DNA of 64,000 nt from CALHRB01 sp964473465 (GTDB lineage: Bacteria > Bacteroidota > Ignavibacteria > Kapaibacteriales > UBA2268), in contig CAYYPE010000005.1 in assembly GCA_964473465.1 (NCBI GenBank), forward strand, positions 62,001 to 126,000, read 5' to 3'. Made by a program: the position numbers and the translations under genes. Every line of letters begins with the position of its first letter. Position 1 is the first letter of the stretch. The notes beneath the pieces were generated by a model. That model ran no database searches, was not told where the DNA came from, and saw nothing but the letters and a program-made list of their open reading frames with translations. Below, one piece after another: positions 45,959 through 53,403 of the stretch.

Positions 45959-47707
45959 TTAAAGCATTTCGATTTCTTGCTCAAGAAGCTGTTTTTGATA
46001 GAGGTCGGAATAAATACCATTAATTTCAATTAGTTGGGAATGATTTCCTGATTCAACTATCTCGCCATTTTTAAGAACTATGATATTATTCAAATCTTTG
46101 ATGGTTGAAACTCTGTGCGAAATAACGATAGTGATTCTGTCTTGCATAAATTTCCTTAATTCATTAAGGATTATTGATTCAGTTTGAGTATCAACTGCTG
46201 AAAGAGAGTCATCAAGTATAAGAATTTGCGGGTCTTTGATTAAGGCTCTTGCAAGGGCGAGACGCTGTTTCTGCCCACCAGAAAGCGTGATACCACGTTC
46301 TCCGAGAAGTGTATCATAAGCTTCAGGAAATGTTAAAATATCATTATGTAGGGAAGCTATTTTACTGAACTTGATAATTTCATCCATGCTTGCATCGGGT
46401 TTTCCAAATCTGATGTTTTCGGCTATTGTCATGGAAAACAGAAATGAATCCTGCGGGACATAACCTATTAATTGCCTTAAAGTGTGGAGCTTAAGTTCTT
46501 TTATATCAATGCCGTTTATAGTGATTCTGCCTTTGGTTGGGTCAAATAAGCGAGGCAAAAGATTTACAAGAGATGATTTCCCACAGCCGACTTTACCAAT
46601 GATACCTAAAGATGAATTTTCAGTAATACTCAGATTTATGTTTTTCAGGACATAGGGACCATCATCAGAGTATTTAAGGGAAACATTCTCATATTTTATT
46701 TCGAATATTTTTGAATTTGTGCCTATGTTATCGAGATGACCGTCTTTCAGGGTTGGTTCTCTATCAAGAATTTTTGAGAGCCTTCCAGCAGAAGCTGCAG
46801 CTCTTTGGACAAGGTTTGTAACCCAGCCGATTGCAGCAATAGGCCAGATAAGTAAATTTATATAGATAAAGAATTGAGTGATATCTCCAAGTGTTGCTTT
46901 GCCGTTAATTACCTGATAACCACCGTAGCCAAGAATCAAAATTTGTGAAGAACCTACTAAAATCATCAAAATTGGCATCATCAGGGATTGAATTCTTGCA
47001 AGTTTAAGATTTTTGAAAAGATAATCCTTGCTGAGATTGGAAAACCTTTCGCTTTCGTATTCTTCCCTTACGTAGGATTTTACAACTCTGATACCGGAAA
47101 AGGTTTCCTGAGCCTGAGTAGTTAATTTTGAAAACTGTTCCTGAACATTTTTGAAGGCGAAATGAACTTTGTGACCTATTTTATAAGTAGTATAGGCAAT
47201 TAATGGTAACGGAATTAAAGCAATCAAGGTAATAGTTGGATTTAAATTCAGCATAAAGTATAGAGCAAAAATAAAAGTTGTTACTGTGTTCGCTCCATAC
47301 ATAATAGCCGGACCAAGAAACTCTCTGGCAGCTGATATATCGTTTGTAATATGTGCCATGATAGATCCAGTAGGATTTTGATTGAAAAAATCCATGGATT
47401 GTTTTTCAATTGAGAAGAGAAAGTCTCTGCGAAGGTCATATTCAATATATCTCGATACTACAATTATAGTTTGACGGGTAAGGAACATAAACAAACCGCT
47501 GGCTAATGTAAGTCCCAGTATCATTAGTATAGAAGTGGTAACCTGATCCATCGAGAAAGAACTTTCTTTTATTGTATCAATAGTTGTGCCTACAACACGT
47601 GGAATCATGGTTGAGGATATATTAGAGATAGTAACAAAAACAAAACCAAGTATTATTTTGAATTTATATTGATACAGATAAGGTAGAAATCTCTTTAGTT
47701 CCTTCAT
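45959..47707 (-). CDS. ABC exporter half-transporter (permease-ATPase)
   Basis: The 582-residue protein fuses a six-helix type I exporter domain (about 1-310) to an ATPase domain. Walker A is GKVGCGKSSLVNLL, the Q-loop is IGYVPQDSFLF, the signature is LSGGQKQRLALARAL, Walker B is ILILDDSLSAVD and the H-loop is ISHRV. It resembles MsbA/YheI/MdlB-type multidrug or lipid exporters and probably dimerises. The C-terminus is complete, ending one base from the assembly gap. Substrate is unknown. Confidence 0.92.
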   Translation of the reverse strand: MKELKRFLPYLYQYKFKIILGFVFVTISNISSTMIPRVVGTTIDTIKESSFSMDQVTTSILMILGLTLASGLFMFLTRQTIIVVSRYIEYDLRRDFLFSIEKQSMDFFNQNPTGSIMAHITNDISAAREFLGPAIMYGANTVTTFIFALYFMLNLNPTITLIALIPLPLIAYTTYKIGHKVHFAFKNVQEQFSKLTTQAQETFSGIRVVKSYVREEYESERFSNLSKDYLFKNLKLARIQSLMMPILMILVGSSQILILGYGGYQVINGKATLGDITQFFIYINLLIWPIAAIGWVTNLVQRAAASAGRLSKILDREPTLKDGHLDNIGTNSKIFEIKYENVSLKYSDDGPYVLKNINLSITENSSLGIIGKVGCGKSSLVNLLPRLFDPTKGRITINGIDIKELKLHTLRQLIGYVPQDSFLFSMTIAENIRFGKPDASMDEIIKFSKIASLHNDILTFPEAYDTLLGERGITLSGGQKQRLALARALIKDPQILILDDSLSAVDTQTESIILNELRKFMQDRITIVISHRVSTIKDLNNIIVLKNGEIVESGNHSQLIEINGIYSDLYQKQLLEQEIEML

Positions 47708-48015
47708 TTAAATTTCGAAATAAAATAAAAATATATCGCTGATTGTAATTGAATATTGTAAATCTTATGCCAGCTCTTGAAAGATTAATAACTTTTAGGC
47801 ATATCTGAATTTTGTCATTCCCACGAAAGTGGGAATCAAAAATTAATAAAAATTAATTTGGAAATTAATGATTTATTTATTAAGATTTGTCTTGAAGGTA
47901 AGAAGTATTGTTATTGTTTTGTGATTGTTTATTTGATTTGATTACCAATACCAATACCAATACCTTTTTATGTTTTTTGAAATAATTAAAAAATAATTGA
48001 AAGGAGGGTTAGCCT
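47708..48015. other. Non-coding stretch with hairpin and short tandem repeat
   Basis: No gene is visible upstream of the small frame at 48016. The stretch contains a palindromic hairpin at 47817-47836 and three tandem copies of ACCAAT-like units at about 47942-47964, in otherwise AT-rich sequence. It separates the ABC exporter (divergent) from the secreted-protein island. Confidence 0.6.
47817..47836. repeat. Palindromic repeat of the ATTCCCAC-GAAA-GTGGGAAT type
   Basis: ATTCCCAC and GTGGGAAT form an 8-bp stem with a GAAA tetraloop, preceded by GTC. Similar GTCATTCCCGCGAAAGCGGGAATC-like palindromes are dispersed in many bacterial genomes. Only one copy is recognised in this window. Confidence 0.6.
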
Positions 48016-48150
48016 ATGATTTACATAAAAAGCCGAACTTGTAAATTGCAGTTACAAGTTCGGCAAGAAAAACGAAGTCAACTGCTTATTATAACAGGTA
48101 AAATTCCCTTTTGCCCGTTACTCATTGGGCAAATTAATAAAAAAATGTAA
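48016..48150 (+). CDS. Possible 44-codon leader ORF with strong ribosome-binding site
   Basis: The frame begins ATG at 48016, preceded by AAGGAGGG (48001-48008), an unusually strong Shine-Dalgarno sequence for this genome, and ends TAA at 48148-48150. The predicted peptide starts MIYIKSRTCKLQLQVRQEK and resembles nothing I recognise. The frame runs through two hairpins (48032-48064 and 48110-48133), which is more suggestive of a regulatory leader or attenuator for the genes at 48194 onward than of a conserved protein. Confidence 0.3.
   Translation: MIYIKSRTCKLQLQVRQEKRSQLLIITGKIPFCPLLIGQINKKM
48032..48064. repeat. 13-bp perfect inverted repeat (hairpin)
   Basis: GCCGAACTTGTAA (48032-48044) pairs perfectly with TTACAAGTTCGGC (48052-48064) around a 7-nt loop. 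It is not followed by a T-run on either strand, so it is not a standard terminator. It could be a mobile palindrome or an RNA regulatory hairpin. Confidence 0.75.
48110..48133. repeat. 7-bp stem-loop upstream of the Cys-rich gene
   Basis: TTTGCCC (48110-48116) pairs with GGGCAAA (48127-48133) over a 10-nt loop. An AT-rich but not T-run tail follows. It may act with the larger upstream hairpin as an attenuator. Confidence 0.45.
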
Positions 48151-48193
48151 CTTTTTTCAAATTAATTTGTTTATATTCTAATTGGAGAAAAAG

Positions 48194-49141
48194 ATGAAAA
48201 AGATAACAGTAATTATAATCTTTATTTTCATTATTTCCTTCCATAATGAGGGTTTAGCATGTGAATGGCCAGATTTACCAGAAAATGTTCCTTCCATTTG
48301 TAACCCTTCGGGAGATATAGATGATTGGAGAGGTCCTTTTATTGGTATGATACAGACTCCTTGTTCTAGTGAACCTGGCTCTACTTATTGTTGTGTTAAA
48401 TTCAGATATGTATTCAGAGTTCAAAGGGATCAACAAAATCAAATTACCAGTAGGGAGATTCAAATTCTTGACTATGCTATTGATTCTGATTGTCCATGCA
48501 AGGATGCAATTAGATTAGCTATGATGAAATATGTTTGGGAGCAACAAAATGTACGTGATTAATTTGAAGTGTCATTAAATTGTTACCAAGATTCATGTTA
48601 TTATTATTTTCAAGTAGTAAATTCTGAATGTTGGATAATCGATATGGAGATGGTAACTGGTTGATATCGATATAGTTCACAGTGTGATAGCAGTGCATGT
48701 TGTAACTCAAAATATACTGTATGTTACAAAAGGTTAGGTTGTGGTGTTTATCTAATTAAAAGTATTACAAAAACAGATTGGTATGATCCAATGGTAAAAA
48801 ACTGCGAACAGCCATGTACTCCAGATGGATGCCGTTTATGGAGACCTCAAGGAGGGACATGGGAAAAGAATATTGCACTTGACGATATAAATGATATTTA
48901 TAGCAACTGTATCATAAAATATAATAATAAGGCTCAAGAGGTATTAATAAAACTTACATCCTCAGAAAATGGTAGAGTTACAGTTAAATTTATAAACTTG
49001 ATAGGACAGATAATTTTGATTAAGGAATATGACAAAGCATCTCAGTCATTAGCTATTGCAATTCAGTTTGAATCTAAATATCCAATATTTCTTATTGTTA
49101 ATTTGAATGGAAATCAAATTAGTAAAGGATTTATTTATTAA
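48194..49141 (+). pseudogene. Cys-rich secreted T9SS-type protein gene with two in-frame stop codons
   Basis: One continuous frame of 316 codons runs from ATG 48194 to TAA 49139-49141, broken by TAA at 48560-48562 and TGA at 48662-48664. Before the first stop lies a signal peptide (ITVIIIFIFIISFHNEGLAC) and a Cys-rich region. Between and after the stops the Cys-rich character continues (NCYQDSCYYYF, CDSSACCNSKYTVC, CEQPCTPDGC). The C-terminal 60 residues (GRVTVKFINLIGQIILIKEY and SKYPIFLIVNLNG) look like a T9SS type A sorting domain. No frameshift is needed. It is best read as a recently inactivated gene, unless the two stops are sequencing errors. Confidence 0.75.
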
Positions 49142-49144
49142 GAA

Positions 49145-49196
49145 AAAATTGTCGAATGTAAACCCATCGGTATGATTATACCGGTGGGACAATTTT
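49145..49196. repeat. Long two-part stem-loop overlapping the leader of the Ycf48-like gene
   Basis: AAAATTGTC (49145-49153) can pair with GACAATTTT (49188-49196), and the inner CCCATCGGTAT (49163-49173) pairs with ATACCGGTGGG (49178-49188) with one G-U. A GGAGG ribosome-binding site follows immediately, before ATG 49206. It may terminate transcription of the broken gene or regulate translation of the next one. Confidence 0.6.
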
Positions 49197-49205
49197 GGAG
49201 GACAA

Positions 49206-50513
49206 ATGGTTTATTCAAAAAAAATTGTTTTATTTTTTCTTATATATTTATTTTTTATTCCATTAGCATTATTGTCCGAGTGGATTCCACTAAAAAATTA
49301 TGACTATAGTGTTGAAATAAAAGGAATTAAGTCTATAAACAGGGATAATTGCATTGTTATTGGGTCAATACATCAAGAATTAGCTTGTTTTATAGATCAA
49401 ACCAAGGATGGAGGATTGAGTTGGAGGAGGATTTATTTAGATAGCTCATATCAAAAGAATAAGGATGTATATATTGCAACAAAATTATATTCTGTAAGCT
49501 ATGTTGATTCCAACTTAATAATAGCAGTAGGTGATTCAGGTTTAATCGTTAGATCTACCGATGATGGACTTACTTGGCAAAAAATTCAACTGGAAAAAAA
49601 TAAACTATTATATAAAATTAAGATGAAAGACCAATATAATGGCATTATCTTAAGCGGTTTTTATGATAGATTCTATGCTGAATTACATAAAACAACTGAC
49701 GGAGGATTAACATGGAAAAAAATGAATATACCAAAAGAACTTAAATGGTTCTGCTATTATGATTTTCAAATGATTAACGACAGTACTTTATTATTAAATG
49801 GCAAACCCGAAGATGAAGAACCTTGTATAATTTACGTAATAAATGATTTTGAAAAGTATAATATGCTATTATACTATAAAAATCCAGATCATAAATATCA
49901 ATACGAAAGCATGTCGTTTATAGATTCAAAAAAAGGTTGGATTGCAGGAGGAACAGATATTCTTAAGACAACAGATGGAGGAATTAATTGGAATATATTA
50001 ACATTTCCAGGAAAATTGATAAGAAAAATAGAATTTGTTAATGATAATTTCGGAATAGCTATTGGCATGCAATTCACTAGCTTGTTTACATACAATAGCG
50101 GTTTATCATGGCATGAAAACAGTTTGAATGTAGGTAATAAATTAGTTGGAATGATAGATTTTGATTTTGCTGATTCAAATACTATATATTTTTGTACTTA
50201 TCAAAATGTATTTAAATTTTCAGGGATTCTTAATAATGATGAAGTCAAATTAGATGATCCGAACGTTTTTAAGATTGATGATATGATTAAGTTGACAGAA
50301 AAAATAAGAATTGAATTATTACATAATGGGAATGCTATTCCTTACAATGTTAAAATATTTAATATACAAGGCCAAGAACTGTTTGAATTAAATAATCAAG
50401 AATCAGACATTGAATTAACAACAGGAAATTGCAAAATATTTCATAGTGGTTTGTATTTTATTATTATTTATACTGCTAAACATTCTTATTCCTTCAAGAT
50501 TCTAATATTTTGA
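49206..50513 (+). CDS. Secreted Ycf48-like/BNR-repeat protein with T9SS-type C-terminus
   Basis: The 435-residue protein has a signal peptide (FFLIYLFFIPLALLSEW). Sialidase/Ycf48-like propeller blades follow, marked by repeated T-x-D-G-G/D-x-x-W motifs (TKDGGLSWRRI, TDDGLTWQKI, TTDGGLTWKKM, TTDGGINWNIL). The last 75 residues (IRIELLHNGNAIPYNVKIFNIQ and HSGLYFIIIYTAKHSYSFKILIF) resemble a T9SS sorting domain without the usual PNP motif. It is probably surface-exposed or secreted. The start has a strong GGAGG site. The paralogue at 50535 is adjacent with a 21 bp gap. Confidence 0.78.
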   Translation: MVYSKKIVLFFLIYLFFIPLALLSEWIPLKNYDYSVEIKGIKSINRDNCIVIGSIHQELACFIDQTKDGGLSWRRIYLDSSYQKNKDVYIATKLYSVSYVDSNLIIAVGDSGLIVRSTDDGLTWQKIQLEKNKLLYKIKMKDQYNGIILSGFYDRFYAELHKTTDGGLTWKKMNIPKELKWFCYYDFQMINDSTLLLNGKPEDEEPCIIYVINDFEKYNMLLYYKNPDHKYQYESMSFIDSKKGWIAGGTDILKTTDGGINWNILTFPGKLIRKIEFVNDNFGIAIGMQFTSLFTYNSGLSWHENSLNVGNKLVGMIDFDFADSNTIYFCTYQNVFKFSGILNNDEVKLDDPNVFKIDDMIKLTEKIRIELLHNGNAIPYNVKIFNIQGQELFELNNQESDIELTTGNCKIFHSGLYFIIIYTAKHSYSFKILIF

Positions 50514-50534
50514 AACTCACCATTTCAAAAAGCT

Positions 50535-51845
50535 ATGAAAAAAATATTGCTAATATTATCAATTATGCTTAGTTTAAATGTTCATTCACAAAACGGTTGG
50601 AGACAGGTATTTAATGCTAGATGGTTTATTAGTTCTGATTGTGCAGATAGCATGAATTGTATGGGATTGACATATAGTAGCTTCAGACCACGACTGTATT
50701 TTACAGGCGATGCAGGATTGACCTGGGGACAAATTTTTAGTGACTCAATTATTTATGATGACTCCGAAGAAAGAATGGGTGTCAAGGTACCAAGATGTAT
50801 TTCATATTCAAGAACGAAGTTAGCATTAGTTGGTTGTGATTCTGGTCATGTACTAAGAACAACTGATAACGGTAATACCTGGTCGAGATCAAATGTAGGT
50901 AAAAAAGTAACTATCAGTAAAATTATAATGAAAAATGATCAAGAAGGTATTGCTTTTGATAATCTATATCTTCATAAAACCAATGATGGAGGATTAAGTT
51001 GGCATGAAATACTTTTTCCAACTAAAGAATACAACAGGAAATTTGAAGATTTCGCTTATGTTGACGGAAGAATTTTTATTTACTTTGCTCTTAGATACGA
51101 CAACAATATGCATTTATGGTATTCAGACGATGATGGTGAAAATTGGTTTGAAACGAATTATTTAACAAGAAATGGGGGTTGGATTTATGCGACTGATAAA
51201 TCAAAAATTTATGTTTTGAATAGGAAATTAGATATTGCTACTAATAAATGGTTTGATTATATTCTTTATACCTCAGATACTGGAAAGTCATGGATTGTTC
51301 AACTTGATACAATTATTGAACCTTCCTCGTTTACTTTAACATTTATAAGATTTTATAATAAAAACTTCGGAATAGTTTGTGGTAATAATGGTGAAATACA
51401 TAGGACAACTAATGGTGGATTAAACTGGTTTCAAGACAGATGCTCAATCAATGATAAAGATTTGGTAATTAGCTCAGCTTCATTTTTAAGCGAGGATAAA
51501 ATATTAGTATTTACAGAAAATGGAAAAGTTTTTAAATTTGAAAAAAATACAATAGATGTCCTTAATGATACATCTAAATTCTTTTTCTCCATCTCCCCCA
51601 ACCCTGCATGGGAATATATAGAAATATACGGTTTGAACAAGGGGTTGCAACCCCTTGTTCCTGAGCAGGAAATCAAAATCTACAACCTGCTTGGCGAGTG
51701 TGTGTTGTCCGCCGTAGGAGCGGGAGGGACACACCCCTTAATCCCCTCTCAAGAGGGGAATATCAGGATTGATGTTTCGCGCTTGCCGGTTGGTGTGTAT
51801 TTTGTCCGTGTTGGCAATTGGATGGGCAGGTTTGTGAAGATTTGA
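50535..51845 (+). CDS. Secreted Ycf48-like/BNR-repeat protein with T9SS type A sorting domain
   Basis: The 436-residue product has a signal peptide (ILLILSIMLSLNVHSQ) and the same propeller motifs as its neighbour (TTDNGNTWSRS, TNDGGLSWHEI, SDDDGENWFET, TTNGGLNWFQD). Its C-terminal 90 residues form a T9SS type A domain with the classic FSISPNPAWEYIEIYG opening and LPVGVYFVRVG end. Two palindromes sit inside this domain in frame (51635-51660 and 51742-51759), adding residues such as LNKGLQPLVPEQ and THPLIPSQEGN. The 3' end is visibly more GC-rich than the rest of the gene. It is a tandem paralogue of the gene at 49206. Confidence 0.82.
   Translation: MKKILLILSIMLSLNVHSQNGWRQVFNARWFISSDCADSMNCMGLTYSSFRPRLYFTGDAGLTWGQIFSDSIIYDDSEERMGVKVPRCISYSRTKLALVGCDSGHVLRTTDNGNTWSRSNVGKKVTISKIIMKNDQEGIAFDNLYLHKTNDGGLSWHEILFPTKEYNRKFEDFAYVDGRIFIYFALRYDNNMHLWYSDDDGENWFETNYLTRNGGWIYATDKSKIYVLNRKLDIATNKWFDYILYTSDTGKSWIVQLDTIIEPSSFTLTFIRFYNKNFGIVCGNNGEIHRTTNGGLNWFQDRCSINDKDLVISSASFLSEDKILVFTENGKVFKFEKNTIDVLNDTSKFFFSISPNPAWEYIEIYGLNKGLQPLVPEQEIKIYNLLGECVLSAVGAGGTHPLIPSQEGNIRIDVSRLPVGVYFVRVGNWMGRFVKI
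51635..51660. repeat. 26-bp perfect palindrome inside a T9SS sorting-domain coding region
   Basis: The half-site GAACAAGGGGTTG is followed directly by its exact reverse complement. It lies in frame in the 3' end of the gene at 50535 and encodes LNKGLQPLV. Its GC content and symmetry suggest a dispersed REP-like element that has become part of the protein. Confidence 0.85.
51742..51759. repeat. Second palindrome (TCCCCTC-TCAA-GAGGGGA) in the same coding region
   Basis: TCCCCTC (51742-51748) pairs with GAGGGGA (51753-51759) around a 4-nt loop. It lies in frame, 81 bases after the first palindrome, and encodes IPSQEGN. Confidence 0.75.
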
Positions 51846-51862
51846 ATAGCCACTACTGAATT

Positions 51863-51884
51863 GCCACTACTTTCAAGTAGTGGC
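51863..51884. terminator. Perfect 10-bp hairpin after the T9SS gene
   Basis: GCCACTACTT pairs with AAGTAGTGGC across TC. A partial extra copy of the left arm (GCCACTACT) lies at 51849-51857. It begins 18 bases after the stop of the T9SS gene and could end its transcript, though the tail is A-rich rather than T-rich on the plus strand. It may instead be a dispersed repeat. Confidence 0.4.
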
Positions 51885-52008
51885 GGATAGAAAAAAAAGA
51901 ATCAAATAATCTCATCGGGAAGAATTGACGCCCCACTATGTTCTTCCATTTGTCATCTCCCAGAAGGGCATAAAAAAGAGATATATTTAAAACCTAATTT
52001 TTCTTATA

Positions 52009-52141
52009 AACCTTAGTAGAAGAAAGATGAATCAAAGCGTACATTATAACCTAATTAATTATTTTATTTTCATTTCTCTTCACCGAGTAAAAATAAGGTA
52101 ATAAGGTTGTTTCAGTTTTTGTTTTGTTTTCTACTAAGGTT
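52009..52141. repeat. 133-bp segment bounded by a 13-bp inverted repeat
   Basis: AACCTTAGTAGAA at 52009-52021 is the exact reverse complement of TTCTACTAAGGTT at 52129-52141. The inside is AT-rich without a frame. The size and terminal symmetry recall a small non-autonomous element (MITE), but no target-site duplication was identified. Confidence 0.4.
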
Positions 52142-52196
52142 GAATACGGGAAAATAATGTTTTTTTTGGATTCCCTGACAAGCAGGGGGAAGGACA

Positions 52197-52469
52197 TTAA
52201 CTATTTTGGTTATTTTTATCAACTGAATTTTCGAAATCGGATTTAACTTCGTTGATATTCTTCGAAATTACTTCTTTGGGGGTTTCTATAACTGTCTTGA
52301 GGTCTGACTGGAGTTCGGAAATCTGACTTTGGAATTGAGCCTGTGCTTTTCTTACCTGGCGCATACCTTTGCCAAACATTTGTGCAAGCTCGGGTAGTTT
52401 TTTTGGACCGAAAAGCACAATAATGGCAATAATAATAAGAAGAAGTTCACCACCGCCTACATCAAACAT
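52197..52469 (-). CDS. TatA/TatB-family twin-arginine translocase subunit
   Basis: The 90-residue protein begins with a short periplasmic end and one transmembrane helix (GELLLIIIAIIVLFGPKKLPELA), then an amphipathic helix (MFGKGMRQVRKAQAQFQSQI) and a charged C-terminal tail. FGPKKLPE is the conserved TatA/B hinge. It is longer than the neighbouring TatA at 52492, so it may fill a TatB-like role. tatC is not in the window. Confidence 0.85.
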   Translation of the reverse strand: MFDVGGGELLLIIIAIIVLFGPKKLPELAQMFGKGMRQVRKAQAQFQSQISELQSDLKTVIETPKEVISKNINEVKSDFENSVDKNNQNS

Positions 52470-52491
52470 AGCGAATATCTTTCATTAAGAA

Positions 52492-52668
52492 TTATTTTTG
52501 TTCAATTTTATCTACTTTATCTTGTTGTTCTTCGGTACTGGCAGCTTTTTTGAATTCTTTGATGCCAGAGCCGAGCCCACGCATTAATTCGGGGATTTTT
52601 TTTGCACCAAATAAGACAACAATGATCAGGACAATGACTAAAATTTCTTGAAAGCCAATGTGTGGCAT
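52492..52668 (-). CDS. tatA: Short TatA-type twin-arginine translocase subunit
   Basis: A 58-residue frame starts at ATG 52666-52668, with CTGGAG as ribosome-binding site 7-8 bases upstream, and ends TAA at 52492-52494. It has one transmembrane helix (EILVIVLIIVVLFGAKKIPELM), the conserved FGAKKIPE hinge, an amphipathic helix (GLGSGIKEFKKA) and a Gln/Lys-rich tail. This is minimal TatA. It lies 17 bp after purQ and 22 bp before the longer TatA/B-type gene, in one operon. Confidence 0.88.
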   Translation of the reverse strand: MPHIGFQEILVIVLIIVVLFGAKKIPELMRGLGSGIKEFKKAASTEEQQDKVDKIEQK

Positions 52669-52685
52669 ATTTAACTCCAGAAAAA

Positions 52686-53378
52686 TTATAAAAAGTTGTT
52701 AACTAAAGATTTAAAAATTTTTAATCCTTCATCACTGCCGAGAATTATATCACTATACCTTTCGGGGTGGGGCATCATACCAAGAACATTTCCTTTCTTG
52801 TTAATAATACCAGCAATATTATCCAAGGAGCCGTTAGGATTTGAATCATCAGTAAATTCACCATTTAAGTTACAATATTTAAAAACAATCCTATTTTTAG
52901 CTTCCAGTTCCTCGATAATATCCTCCCCCGCATAGTAATTTCCTTCGCCATGAGCAATGGGTATAGTCAAAATATCTCCTTCCTGAAATCCAGACGTAAA
53001 AGCTAAAGAATTATTCAAAACCTTAAGGTGGACATCCTTACAAATAAAATGAAGAGATTTATTTCTCATCAAAGTGCCGGGAAGAAGACCGACTTCGGTT
53101 AAAATCTGGAAACCATTGCAAATACCCAAAACATAACCACCTTTGTTTGCGAAATTAACTACTTCCTGCATTATGGGGGAAAATCTGGCAATAGCACCAC
53201 ATCTTAGGTAGTCTCCGTAAGAAAAGCCACCGGGGAGTATGATGCAATCAATGTCTTCGGGGATATGGGTGTCTTTATGCCAAAGGAATTGGGTTTTGTT
53301 ATTACTAACTTTATTGGTAGCGTAATAAGCGTCGTGATCACAATTAGAACCGGGAAAAACAACAACTGCGAATTTCAT
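52686..53378 (-). CDS. purQ: Phosphoribosylformylglycinamidine synthase glutaminase subunit
   Basis: PurQ (230 aa) supplies ammonia from glutamine to PurL in purine synthesis. It starts AVVVFPGSNCDHDA. It has PGGFSYGDYLRCGAIA, the nucleophile Cys87 in LGICNGFQIL, and a C-terminal MMPHPERYSD with the catalytic His and Glu. purS precedes it. The presence of separate PurS and PurQ implies the small form of PurL, which is not in the window. Confidence 0.95.
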   Translation of the reverse strand: MKFAVVVFPGSNCDHDAYYATNKVSNNKTQFLWHKDTHIPEDIDCIILPGGFSYGDYLRCGAIARFSPIMQEVVNFANKGGYVLGICNGFQILTEVGLLPGTLMRNKSLHFICKDVHLKVLNNSLAFTSGFQEGDILTIPIAHGEGNYYAGEDIIEELEAKNRIVFKYCNLNGEFTDDSNPNGSLDNIAGIINKKGNVLGMMPHPERYSDIILGSDEGLKIFKSLVNNFL

Positions 53379-53403
53379 TTAAGTCTTTAAATAATTAAAA
53401 AAA

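Larger units (their letters stand above)
51846..52196. other. Intergenic stretch with several inverted repeats, no gene seen
   Basis: Between the T9SS gene and the tat genes (convergent) there is no convincing frame. The stretch holds the hairpin at 51863-51884, a 13-bp inverted repeat whose arms are 107 bp apart (52009-52021 and 52129-52141), and a small CCCTG/CAGGG stem at 52173-52187. It looks like accumulated repeat or decayed sequence. Confidence 0.6.

Noticed and set aside
47942..47964. Short tandem ACCAAT-like repeat as start of a CRISPR array
   Set aside because: Only three 6-base units without spacers; no cas genes in the window.
48563..48790. Possible recoding of TGA or TAA (for example selenocysteine) in the Cys-rich gene
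   Set aside because: Two different stop codons occur in one frame, other genes here end in TGA and TAA, and no SECIS-like hairpin was evident. Nonsense mutation or sequencing error is simpler.
48791..49141. Independent 116-codon gene starting at ATG 48791
   Set aside because: The same frame extends upstream with continuing Cys-rich sequence, so this ATG is internal to the broken gene at 48194-49141.
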